The notes beneath the pieces are model-generated. The model did not search any database. It was not told the DNA's origin and worked only from the letters and a program-made list of their open reading frames with translations. Shown piece by piece: positions 43,375-52,513 of a stretch of 64,000 nucleotides of DNA (the stretch's first letter is position 1; every line of letters begins with the position of its first letter). The position numbers were made by a program, and so were the translations under genes. The stretch spans positions 21,397,501 through 21,461,500 of the forward strand of contig NC_091966.1 of NCBI RefSeq assembly GCF_036711975.1, read 5' to 3'. Source of the DNA: Onthophagus taurus (Eukaryota > Arthropoda > Insecta > Coleoptera > Scarabaeidae).

Positions 43375-43501
43375 AATTTATTATATATATATATATTTAA
43401 ATATAATAAATTTATTATATATATATAAATAAATATAATAAATATATATATATATATATTAAATTTATTATATATATATAAAATAAATATAGCTATTATA
43501 A
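43346..43501. repeat. (TA)n and AT-palindromic tract at the satellite/mitochondrial junction
   Basis: A TA dinucleotide run starts directly at the broken satellite monomer. It continues as repeated AATAAATTTATT palindromes separated by TA runs. Similar TA runs occur at about 44035-44062 inside the mitochondrial control-region duplication, so this tract is probably control-region sequence expanded at the junction. No gene is visible. Confidence 0.7.
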
Positions 43502-44005
43502 TAAATTTATTATATATAAATATAAGAAATTTATTATATATATATAGATCATATAATGTTTCTTTTTCTTTTTCTAGTATCCATTTATTTTTTTATGTAT
43601 AAAAATTTTAATTATTAATCCTCACATATTAGGTTAATATTATTAATTAATAATATTTATTAATTAATAAATTCTCCTTATATATATTCATTAAATATTT
43701 ATTGAAAAAAAAAAAATTTTTTTTTTTTCATTTCTACACATTTTACCATAATACCAAAAATCAAAAAAAAAAAAAATCCGGAAAAAAAAATTTTTCAATT
43801 TTTACTGATACACATTTTTCCATAATACTAAAAATTAAAATTTCTAAATTTTTCATTTTTTTTTATTTTTAATTTAACTGAAAAATATAAATAAAAATTA
43901 AATTAAAGTAATTTATATTTAATTTTTTATAAATAAAATTTTAATTTTTATTATATATTTAAATATTTATATTAAAATTTAATTTAAATATAAAATAAAT
44001 AAATT
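43502..44005. repeat. AT-rich control-region duplication, copy 1
   Basis: This block of about 505 bp is repeated almost base for base at 44064-44568 (for example GATCATATAATGTTTC at 43547 and 44109). It includes an A-run followed by a T-run that could fold on itself (about 43703-43728). Near its end it carries CTGAAAAATATAAATAAAAATTAAATTAAAG-like sequence that also occurs in the repeats right of rrnS. That shared sequence marks it as mitochondrial control region and not satellite. Confidence 0.8.
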
Positions 44006-44027
44006 TTTTTTTTTTTTTTTTATTAAC

Positions 44028-44063
<36 letters not shown>

Positions 44064-44065
<2 letters not shown>

Positions 44066-44568
44066 AATTTATTATATATAAATATAAGAAATTTATTATA
44101 TATATATAGATCATATAATGTTTCTTTTTCTTTTTCTAGTATCCATTTATTTTTTTATGTATAAAAATTTTAATTATTAATCCTCACATATTAGGTTAAT
44201 ATTATTAATTAATAATATTTATTAATTAATAAATTCTCCTTATATATATTCATTAAATATTTATTGAAAAAAAAAAAAATTTTTTTTTTTTCATTTCTAC
44301 ACATTTTACCATAATACCAAAAATCAAAAAAAAAAAAAATCCGGAAAAAAAAATTTTTCAATTTTTACTGATACACATTTTTCCATAATACTAAAAATTA
44401 AAATTTCTAAATTTTTCATTTTTTTTTATTTTTAATTTAACTGAAAAATATAAATAAAAATTAAATTAAAGTAATTTATATTTAATTTTTTATAAATAAA
44501 ATTTTAATTTTTATTATATATTTAAATATTTATATTAAAATTTAATTTAAATATAAAATAAATAAATT
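44064..44568. repeat. AT-rich control-region duplication, copy 2
   Basis: This direct repeat of 43502-44005 differs by small homopolymer changes. A TA run of about 26 bp lies between the two copies. The copy ends at a short C-rich spacer (about 44569-44585, CCCCAACCCCCTCCCC), after which the 194-bp repeats start. Confidence 0.8.
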
Positions 44569-44588
44569 CCCCAACCCCCTCCCCATTA

Positions 44589-45590
44589 GAGTAATTTATA
44601 TTAATAAAATCAAGTTAAATCCCCATTAACTTTATTTACCCAATATAAATTATTTTAATTTAATCTTTATTTATATTTTTCAGTTAAATTTAAATTTGAT
44701 TTTATTACCTAACTGAAAACTTCCAATATAAGTAATAATATAAATTATTTTAGCTTTGATTTAATATAAAGAAGCTAAATTAGAGTAATTTATATTAATA
44801 AAATCAAGTTAAATCCCCATTAACTTTATTTACCCAATATAAATTATTTTAATTTAATCTTTATTTATATTTTTCAGTTAAATTTAAATTTGATTTTATT
44901 ACCTAACTGAAAACTTCCAATACAAGTAATAATATAAATTATTTTAGCTTTGATTTAATATAAAGAAGCTAAATTAGAGTAATTTATATTAATAAAATCA
45001 AGTTAAATCCCCATTAACTTTATTTACCCAATATAAATTATTTTAATTTAATCTTTATTTATATTTTTCAGTTAAATTTAAATTTGATTTTATTACCTAA
45101 CTGAAAACTTCCAATATAAGTAATAATATAAATTATTTTAGCTTTGATTTAATATAAAGAAGCTAAATTAGAGTAATTTATATTAATAAAATCAAGTTAA
45201 ATCCCCATTAACTTTATTTACCCAATATAAATTATTTTAATTTAATCTTTATTTATATTTTTCAGTTAAATTTAAATTTGATTTTATTACCTAACTGAAA
45301 ACTTCCAATATAAGTAATAATATAAATTATTTTAGCTTTGATTTAATATAAAGAAGCTAAATTAGAGTAATTTATATTAATAAAATCAAGTTAAATCCCC
45401 ATTAACTTTATTTACCCAATATAAATTATTTTAATTTAATCTTTATTTATATTTTTCAGTTAAATTTAAATTTGATTTTATTACCTAACTGAAAACTTCC
45501 AATATAAGTAATAATATAAATTATTTTAGCTTTGATTTAATATAAAGAAGCTAAATTAGAGTAATTTATATTAATAAAATCAAGTTAATA
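44589..45590. repeat. 194-bp control-region tandem repeats, trnI side (5.2 copies)
   Basis: AATCAAGTTAA recurs at 44608, 44802, 44996, 45190, 45384 and 45578, a constant 194-bp spacing. Each unit has two modules. Module A runs from GTAATTTATATTAATAAAATC to AAATTATTTTAATTT and has the small hairpin AGTTAA...TTAACT around a C-run. Module B contains TTTTCAGTTAAATTTAAATTTG and TAACTGAAAAC. Module B here is the reverse complement of module B in the array right of rrnS, while module A has the same orientation in both. The copies are nearly identical (one substitution noted near 44923). This is the control region adjoining trnI. Confidence 0.9.
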
Positions 45591-45711
45591 AAAACTTAAC
45601 TTAATTTTATTAACATAAATTATTCTAACTTTAATTTAATATAAAGAAACTAAATTAAAATTTAATTTCATTATTTTATTAAGAAAGTTAAATAATTATA
45701 GTAACAAAATA
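45591..45711. other. Control-region remainder before trnI
   Basis: This is a non-coding AT-rich stretch between the last 194-bp repeat and trnI. It includes degraded repeat sequence (AACATAAATTATTCTAACTTT, AAAGAAACTAAATT) and no open frame of note. By position it is the end of the mitochondrial control region. Confidence 0.7.
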
Positions 45712-45778
45712 AATGAAGTGTCTGATAAAAGAATTATTTTGATAGAATAAAAAATGTAAATTAAATTTACCTTCATTA
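45712..45778 (+). tRNA. trnI: tRNA-Ile (GAT)
   Basis: The acceptor stem AATGAAG pairs with CTTCATT at the other end, and the anticodon loop contains GAT (TTTTGATAG). It closely matches the conserved insect trnI and stands first in the I-Q-M cluster next to the control region. Confidence 0.92.
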
Positions 45779-45781
45779 AAA

Positions 45782-45850
45782 TTATAATTAATAGAATTAA
45801 ACTATTTCTTTAAATATCAAAAATTTATGTACATCTTATACTAAACTATA
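45782..45850 (-). tRNA. trnQ: tRNA-Gln (TTG)
   Basis: On the minus strand the acceptor halves TATAGTT and AATTATA pair with one G-T wobble, and the anticodon loop holds TTG (CAA on the plus strand within ATCAAAAATT). It is located between trnI and trnM on the opposite strand, the usual insect arrangement. Confidence 0.85.
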
Positions 45851-45918
45851 AAAAGATAAGCTAATTAAACTACTGGGTTCATACCCCAATCATAAAGGTT
45901 CTAATCCTTTTCTTTTTA
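45850..45918 (+). tRNA. trnM: tRNA-Met (CAT)
   Basis: The acceptor stem AAAAAGA pairs with TCTTTTT. The anticodon arm CTGGGTTCATACCCCA carries CAT at 45880-45882. It ends directly at the nad2 start. Confidence 0.92.
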
Positions 45919-46316
45919 ATCTCCCTACATAAAATTATTTTTATATTTACTTTAATATTTGGAACTATTATCTCTATTTCATCATATTCTTGAATAAGAA
46001 TATGACTAGGATTAGAAATCAATCTCTTAGCCATTATTCCTTTAATAAGAAACACTAAAAATTCTATAGCTTCTGAAGCAGCAATAAAATATTTTATTAC
46101 ACAAACTCTTGCATCCATAATTCTATTAATATCTTTAATTATTATATCTATTAATTTTAACCCAATTATTGATTCTTCTTTAACTTTAATTTATACATCA
46201 GCTTTATTTATTAAAATAGGAGCTGCCCCATTTCATTTTTGATTTCCAGAAATTATTCAAGGATTATCATGAACTAATTCTTTTATTATACTTACATGAC
46301 AAAAAATTGCCCCTAT

Positions 46317-46326
46317 AACATTAATT
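46317..46326. repeat. Target-site duplication, left copy (AACATTAATT)
   Basis: This 10-bp sequence is repeated exactly at 48442-48451 and brackets the retrotransposon. It is part of the original nad2 reading frame (codons for T-L-I). The last TT adjoins the poly-T run, so its right edge is ambiguous by a base or two. Confidence 0.85.
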
Positions 46327-46705
46327 TTTTTTTTTTTTTTTTTTTTTTTGCGCAGAGGAGGGAAAAATGCTTTTACGCACTCCGGCCTACTGTTGGCGCC
46401 TAAAGGTGTTCGTAAGGTGTGTTTCGGCCGGGAGTCTGGGACTCACAGTGTCTACCCAGTAAAAAACCCCCCTCTCTTCTCCGGTACCACCCTTCTGGGT
46501 ATTTCTTCGGAGGGATCATCGTTTAGGACGTCGTCTTTGGTTTTAGCTCCACCGGGTGCCTCCACCCCCGTCCTCTTACTGTAGGTCTCTCACCGCGCTG
46601 TCATCTCGGTACATCACCATCCCGTTGCAGGTAAGTATTATAGAATACATCAAAAACTCCATTTACTTTTTGTTTCACACATTAACATAAAGACTTACGT
46701 CGCTA

Positions 46706-46740
46706 GGAGGGGGCTCTTCATCCTTGCGGGTTCCCCCTCC
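46706..46740 (-). other. Predicted hairpin 1 in retrotransposon 3' UTR
   Basis: GGAGGGGG at 46706-46713 is perfectly complementary to CCCCCTCC at 46733-46740, with a 19-nt loop. It is the first of three related hairpins. Confidence 0.7.
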
Positions 46741-46930
46741 TCTATCCCATCCGGTGTCGTAGGGAGCATGTGTCCACCAAACAGGGTCGCGATGGGGGCT
46801 GTCATCGGGTATCCTCCGTCGCTGTCATCGGTGGTCGCATCGGTCTCAGGGAAGTATAGGGAACAAAATAAAAACAAAAGGTCCCTCACTCTTTTTGAAA
46901 GAACTCTTAATTTCAGACTTACGTGGCTGA

Positions 46931-46964
46931 GGAGGGGCCCTTGCACCCATAGGGTGACCCCTCC
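46931..46964 (-). other. Predicted hairpin 2 in retrotransposon 3' UTR
   Basis: GGAGGGG at 46931-46937 pairs with CCCCTCC at 46958-46964. The inner CACCC and GGGTG can also pair. Compared with hairpins 1 and 3 both arms are shortened together, so pairing is kept although the sequence differs. Confidence 0.65.
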
Positions 46965-47105
46965 ATCTACTCCTTCCCAATGGCCTCACCCAGGGTTGTG
47001 GTCACGGTGTATCATCGTCTCGATCCAGGTAAGCATTTTAAGAACACACAAGAATTACTCTTTAACTTTTTGTTTCAGATTTTAGCATTAGGACTTACGG
47101 CGCTA

Positions 47106-47140
47106 GGAGGGGGCTCTTCATCCATACGGGTTCCCCCTCC
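47106..47140 (-). other. Predicted hairpin 3 in retrotransposon 3' UTR
   Basis: GGAGGGGG at 47106-47113 pairs with CCCCCTCC at 47133-47140. The sequence is nearly identical to hairpin 1, with two changes in the loop (TTG to ATA). Confidence 0.7.
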
Positions 47141-47192
47141 GCCACCTTCTTTTCGTCCACTGGTAACGAGGAGAGCATTCCGCCACCAACTT

Positions 47193-48443
47193 TCACTCTT
47201 CAGCTCGTACGGCAGCGTCCATTTCCCTTTTTTTGGTCTTTAGGACCGTGGCAATAAAGGTATTTATTTTGTCCCACGCTTCTTCTGTGCTCATCATCAG
47301 TGTGACGATAGTTTCTGGCGCTATGGGGCCCACGACACCTATCAATCTTTCCCTTAATTCCCCCCATCTTACACAGCGGAAAAAAGTGTGCTCGGCGTCG
47401 TCGGTAGCCGAGTCCGAATAAAGACACGCGGGGCTCCCTGTTTTGCCTATGGTATATAGGAACTTATTGAAGTAGCCGTGGCCGGAGAGGAATTGGGTAA
47501 GGAAGTAGTTGACCTCCCCGTAGCTTCTGTCTTTCCATGACGCGATGTCAGCTATTAAGCGCGCCGTCCATCGTCCCCTCGTCTCTCGATCCCATCTATG
47601 CTGCCACTCTTGGTGCGTTCGGGCCCTATTCCGGTCTCTTTCCTGAGCTCCTCCCTTCGAGGACCAGTTGCGTCTTCTTTCCAGGGCCATGAGGTCTATC
47701 GGGATTATGCCGGCCACCACGAGGACCGCCGGGCCAGACACGGTTCTGTAGGCGTTGGCAACTCGGAGTGCCCCCCTGCGCTGCACAGCCGCCAAGCGTC
47801 TCCACTTATCGTTGGTAATTGATTTTGACCATGCCTCGCTTCCGTATAGCATAATTGCATGGGCGGTCTCCATCAATATCCGGCGTTTTGTTGTCGTTGG
47901 ACCACCAATGTTGGCCATTAACCGCGCCAGTGATGCTACAACTCCCGCGGCCCTGCCGCACACCAACTGAATCTGTTGCCCAAAGGTGACTTTGTTGTCT
48001 ATAACGACTCCGAGGTATTTAACGGCCTTTCCAGCAGTGATTTCCGTATCGTTGATCGTAAGAGGGATTTGCACCGGGATCCTACGTCTCGTGAGGAGGA
48101 CAATCTCGGTCTTTTCGGCTGCTAGTGTCAGTCCCCGATCAGACGTCCAGGAATGTATCCTTCGCATGACTCTGTTGATTTTTATTTGCAACTCACGCGG
48201 TTCTCTACCTAAAACGATGGCGGCGAGGTCGTCGGCGTATCCTACCAAATAGGCACCTTCTGGCATAGGCATCCTCAGTACCCCATCGTAAAAGATGTTC
48301 CACAAGACTGGGCCCAGGACGGAGCCCTGGGCCACGCCGCATGTCATCTTTCGGCTTTGTTTTCCTTCACTGGTATTATACACGATAGTTCTATCCCGCA
48401 AGTAGTCATCGAGCATTCTCATGAGATATTCCGGCGTAGAGAA
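47193..48443 (-). CDS. ORF2 C-terminal fragment: reverse transcriptase and Cys-His motif
   Basis: This is an open frame of about 416 codons. The first half is a reverse transcriptase missing its N-terminal motifs. It has GVAQGSVLGPVLWNIFYDG (around residues 37-55) and the catalytic YADDLAAIV (about residues 70-78), so two of the three catalytic aspartates are present. The thumb region follows, with KYLGVVIDNKVTF. The C-terminal region has the GHGYFNKFL and AEHTFFRC pattern typical of R1/Jockey-type ORF2 proteins, a zinc-binding Cys-His motif. Its second cysteine appears replaced by serine (CLYS). The endonuclease domain is absent because of the 5' truncation. An apparent ATG at 48444-48446 belongs to the duplicated nad2 target and is not the element's own start. 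The frame is otherwise uninterrupted, which suggests a recent copy. Confidence 0.88.
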   Translation of the reverse strand, partial: FSTPEYLMRMLDDYLRDRTIVYNTSEGKQSRKMTCGVAQGSVLGPVLWNIFYDGVLRMPMPEGAYLVGYADDLAAIVLGREPRELQIKINRVMRRIHSWTSDRGLTLAAEKTEIVLLTRRRIPVQIPLTINDTEITAGKAVKYLGVVIDNKVTFGQQIQLVCGRAAGVVASLARLMANIGGPTTTKRRILMETAHAIMLYGSEAWSKSITNDKWRRLAAVQRRGALRVANAYRTVSGPAVLVVAGIIPIDLMALERRRNWSSKGGAQERDRNRARTHQEWQHRWDRETRGRWTARLIADIASWKDRSYGEVNYFLTQFLSGHGYFNKFLYTIGKTGSPACLYSDSATDDAEHTFFRCVRWGELRERLIGVVGPIAPETIVTLMMSTEEAWDKINTFIATVLKTKKREMDAAVRAEE

Positions 48444-48451
48444 CATTAATT
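48442..48451. repeat. Target-site duplication, right copy (AACATTAATT)
   Basis: This is an exact copy of 46317-46326 at the 5' truncated end of the element. The nad2 frame resumes through it. Confidence 0.88.
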
Positions 48452-49049
48452 AGATATTCAAATTTTAATAATATTAATTTTCTTATATTTATCGTTATCA
48501 TAAGAAGAATAATTAGAGGAATTATAGGAATAAACCAAACAAATATAAAAAAAATTTTAGCATACTCATCTATTAATCATATTAGATGAATATTAACATC
48601 CATATTATTTTTTGAAAAAATTTGAATATACTATTTCATTATTTATTCAATTATTTCATTAAATATTATTGTCATTCTAAAAAAATTAAACATTTCCCAT
48701 ATAAACCAACTATTCTCATCTTTAAATAATAATCCTTTAATTAAATTTTTCTTTATATTAAACTTTATATCCTTAGGAGGATTACCCCCATTTTTAGGAT
48801 TTTTACCAAAATGATTAACAATCCAAATTTTAATTAAAATACAATTATTCTCCTTATCTTTTATTATTATTATCATAACATTAATTACTTTATTTTTCTA
48901 TATACGAATTATTACTTTAGGAATAATTATAAATACAAATAATACTAATTTAAAAAATTCTTATATAAAACAATTTAATAATATCTATTTATTTAATTTT
49001 ATTATTCTAATAAGACTTCTTTTAATCACAATTTCATTCAATATATTCT

Positions 49050-49118
49050 AAGGATTTAAGTTATAAACAAACTAGAAACCTTCAAAGTTTCAAAAAAAGA
49101 GAGGTTCTTTAAGCCTTA
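49050..49118 (+). tRNA. trnW: tRNA-Trp (TCA)
   Basis: AAGGATT at the 5' end pairs with AAGCCTT at the 3' end with one mismatch. The anticodon TCA is at 49082-49084 and reads UGA and UGG as Trp. It overlaps trnC on the other strand by about 9 nt, as in other insects. Confidence 0.9.
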
Positions 49119-49178
49119 AAATTATAAATTTATCTTTAAATTTGCAATTTAATATCTCTTAATTAGACTATAAAGCTT
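49110..49178 (-). tRNA. trnC: tRNA-Cys (GCA)
   Basis: The minus-strand acceptor AAGCTTT pairs with AAGGCTT, and the anticodon loop TTGCAAA carries GCA. It overlaps the 3' end of trnW. Confidence 0.88.
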
Positions 49179-49183
49179 ATAAA

Positions 49184-49249
49184 TAGTAAAAGAAATTATT
49201 TTTCGTAAATAAATTTACAATTTATCGCCTAAAACTCGGCCATTTTACT
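49184..49249 (-). tRNA. trnY: tRNA-Tyr (GTA)
   Basis: The minus-strand acceptor AGTAAAA pairs with TTTTACT, and GTA lies in the anticodon loop (TTGTAAA). It is between trnC and cox1, as in the ancestral order. Confidence 0.88.
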
Positions 49250-49254
49250 TTTTA

Positions 49255-50791
<1,537 letters not shown>

Positions 50792-50796
<5 letters not shown>

Positions 50797-50856
50797 TATG
50801 GCAGAATAGTGCAATGAATTTAAGCTTCATATATAAAGTTAAACCTTTTTTTAGAA
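50792..50856 (+). tRNA. trnL2: tRNA-Leu2 (TAA)
   Basis: TCTAATA pairs with TTTTAGA with one T-T mismatch. It has the conserved TGGCAGA box and the anticodon TAA at 50821-50823. Located between cox1 and cox2, the arthropod hexapod/crustacean signature position. Confidence 0.9.
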
Positions 50857-51538
50857 ATAGCTACTTGAAAAAGAATTACTTTACAAGATGCTGCCTCACC
50901 ACTAATAGAACAACTAATTATATTCCATAATCATGCATTATTAATTTTATTAATGATTACAGTTATAGTTGGTTATCTAATAAGAACTTTATTTTTTAAC
51001 AAATTTAATTATCGATTTCTATTAGAAAATCAAATAATTGAAATCATTTGAACTATTGCTCCTGCTGTAACATTAATTTTTATTGCTTTACCCTCTTTAC
51101 AACTTTTATATCTATTAGACGAAATTAATAACCCAATAATTTCCCTAAAATCAATTGGACATCAATGATACTGATCCTATGAATATTCTGATTTCAAAAA
51201 ATTAGAATTTGATTCTTATATAATCCCTATTAATGAAATAAAATTAAATAGATTTCGATTATTAGATGTTGATAATCGAACAATTTTACCTTACAATTCT
51301 CAAATTCGTATACTAATTACAGCCGCAGATGTAATTCACTCCTGAACTATTCCAGCTTTAAGAGTAAAAATTGATGCTACACCTGGTCGATTAAATCAAA
51401 TTAGATTTTTAATAAATCGAACAGGATTATTTTTTGGTCAATGTTCTGAAATTTGTGGAGCAAATCATAGATTTATGCCTATTGTTGTAGAAAGAATTCC
51501 TATAAAATATTTTATTAAATGAATAAATTCTAATAATT
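50857..51538 (+). CDS. cox2: Cytochrome c oxidase subunit II
   Basis: This complex IV subunit has two N-terminal membrane helices and a periplasm-side CuA domain that accepts electrons from cytochrome c. It begins at ATA 50857, directly after trnL2 ([15 protein letters not shown]), and has 227 codons. Visible motifs are GHQWYWSYEYSDF (aromatic electron-entry region), DVIHSWTIPAL and [17 protein letters not shown] (the CuA ligands Cys, Cys, His, Met). The frame ends with an incomplete T at 51538, completed to TAA by polyadenylation in mitochondria, and trnK starts at the next base. No lesion is seen. Confidence 0.95.
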
Positions 51539-51610
51539 CATTAGATGACTGAAACGCAAGTATTGGTCTCTTAAACCATATAATAGTAAATTAGCAATTA
51601 CTTCTAATGA
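51539..51610 (+). tRNA. trnK: tRNA-Lys (CTT)
   Basis: CATTAGA pairs with TCTAATG, and the anticodon loop CTCTTAA gives CTT, the usual insect form. Confidence 0.92.
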
Positions 51611-51677
51611 AAAATTTAGTTAAATTTATAACATTAGTTTGTCAAACTAAAATAATTTCTATTAGAAATAATTTTTA
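51610..51677 (+). tRNA. trnD: tRNA-Asp (GTC)
   Basis: AAAAATT pairs with AATTTTT. The anticodon GTC is at 51641-51643. It overlaps the last base of trnK and ends immediately before atp8. Confidence 0.9.
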
Positions 51678-51833
51678 ATTCCACAAATAGCCCCATTAAG
51701 TTGATTAACCCTAATGATTTATTTTTCCTTAATTTTCATAATTTTTAATACTATAAACTATTATTCATTTAATTATAATATTAAATTTTTCTCTTTTAAA
51801 AAAAAAAAAAATAATTTAAATTGAAAATGATAA
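51678..51833 (+). CDS. atp8: ATP synthase subunit 8
   Basis: This is a small single-helix protein of the ATP synthase Fo stator, 51 residues. It starts at ATT 51678, directly after trnD, with IPQMAPLSWLTLMIYF, the conserved PQM...W start of insect ATP8. One hydrophobic segment (about residues 8-25) is followed by a basic, lysine-rich tail with W-K-W at the end. TAA is at 51831-51833. The 13-A run near 51798-51811 keeps the frame. It overlaps atp6 by 7 nt (ATGATAA), which is standard for the pair. Confidence 0.93.
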
Positions 51834-52501
51834 CAAATTTATTTTCTTCTTTTGATCCAGGAACTTATCTAAGAACATCTTTAAATTGAATAAGAACATT
51901 TTTAGGATTACTATTTTTACCTTCTATATTCTGACTAATTCCTTCACGTTATAGATATTTATGAAATAAAATTATTATTACTCTTCATAATGAATTTAAA
52001 ATTTTATTAGGAAATAATTCTATCAAAGGAAGAACACTAATCTTTATTTCTATTTTTTCTATAATCATATTTAATAATTTTTTAGGATTATTCCCATATA
52101 TTTTTACTAGATCTAGTCATATAGTAATAACTCTTACTCTAGCTTTACCAATATGATTAAGTTTTATAATTTATGGATGAATTAATAATACTATACATAT
52201 ATTTGCTCATTTAGTTCCCCAAGGAACTCCCCCTGTTTTAATACCTTTTATAGTTTGTATTGAAACTATTAGTAATATTATTCGACCAGGAACTTTAGCT
52301 GTCCGATTAGCAGCTAATATAATTGCTGGACACTTATTATTAACACTTTTAGGTAATACAGGATCTTCATTAAATTTTATTTTAATTAATTTTTTAATTA
52401 TTACTCAATTTTTATTACTTTTACTTGAATCAGCAGTTTCAATTATTCAATCATATGTTTTTGCTGTATTAACAACTCTTTACTCTAGAGAAGTAAATTA
52501 A
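51827..52501 (+). CDS. atp6: ATP synthase subunit 6 (subunit a)
   Basis: This is the proton-channel subunit of ATP synthase, an inner-membrane protein with several helices, 224 residues. It starts at ATG 51827 ([15 protein letters not shown]). The conserved helix [16 protein letters not shown] contains the essential arginine that faces the c-ring. The protein ends [23 protein letters not shown] with TAA at 52499-52501. The frame is intact. The gene is followed after 12 nt by cox3. Confidence 0.95.
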
Positions 52502-52513
52502 ATAATTTATTAT

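Larger units (their letters stand above)
46350..47192 (-). repeat. Retrotransposon 3' region with three tandem modules
   Basis: Downstream of the ORF2 stop the element holds three imperfect modules. On the plus strand each has GACTTACG (46692, 46916, 47092) followed about 10 bp later by a GC-rich hairpin. The spacings are 224 and 176 bp. Plus-strand sequences resembling splice donors (CAGGTAAGT at about 46628, CAGGTAAGC at about 47028) and acceptors (TTTCAG at about 46911 and 47073) accompany the modules. I see no protein-coding signal. It is probably the 3' UTR that the element's reverse transcriptase recognises; that role is inferred. Confidence 0.7.
46327..48441 (-). mobile_element. 5'-truncated R1-clade-like non-LTR retrotransposon
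   Basis: The element is in antisense orientation to nad2. On the minus strand it starts at 48441 in the middle of a reverse-transcriptase reading frame. It continues through the C-terminal part of ORF2 (stop at 47193-47195), has a GC-rich 3' region of about 840 bp with three repeated hairpin modules, and ends in a poly(A) tail of about 23-25 residues (T-run 46325-46349 on the plus strand). It is flanked by a 10-bp target-site duplication. Its base composition is far richer in GC than its surroundings. Truncation at the 5' end, a poly(A) tail and a target-site duplication are the hallmarks of target-primed reverse transcription, which occurs in the nucleus. The clade assignment rests on general resemblance of the RT and C-terminal Cys-His region and is tentative. 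Confidence 0.93.
45919..49051 (+). pseudogene. nad2: NADH dehydrogenase subunit 2, interrupted by a retrotransposon
   Basis: This is complex I subunit 2, a multi-pass inner-membrane protein. The 5' part (45919 to about 46326) reads without stops in the invertebrate mitochondrial code, through WLGLEINLLAIMPL and GAAPFHFWFPE. It breaks off at WQKIAPMTLI. The frame resumes at about 48443 and runs to TAA at 49049-49051, passing SLGGLPPFLGFLPKW. Between the two lies a 2.1-kb non-LTR retrotransposon fragment flanked by a 10-bp duplication. Removing the element and one duplication leaves 1008 nt, 336 codons, the usual insect length with no other lesion. I chose ATC at 45919 as the start because it follows trnM directly and is in frame. 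The TAA overlaps trnW by 2 nt. Confidence 0.93.

Noticed and set aside
43212-43400. Open frame crossing the satellite/mitochondrial junction
   Set aside because: It runs from satellite into a TA repeat (IYIYIYIY) and has no protein character.
45879-46118. Minus-strand open frame opposite trnM and nad2
   Set aside because: It is antisense to well-supported genes and matches no known protein.
46348-48252. Several plus-strand open frames of 62-105 codons over the retrotransposon
   Set aside because: They are antisense to the ORF2 reverse transcriptase or lie in its 3' region; long frames arise from its GC-rich composition.
48444-48446. ATG as the real start of the reverse-transcriptase frame
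   Set aside because: It lies in the duplicated nad2 target sequence. The element begins at 48441 within the RT domain, so the ATG is accidental.
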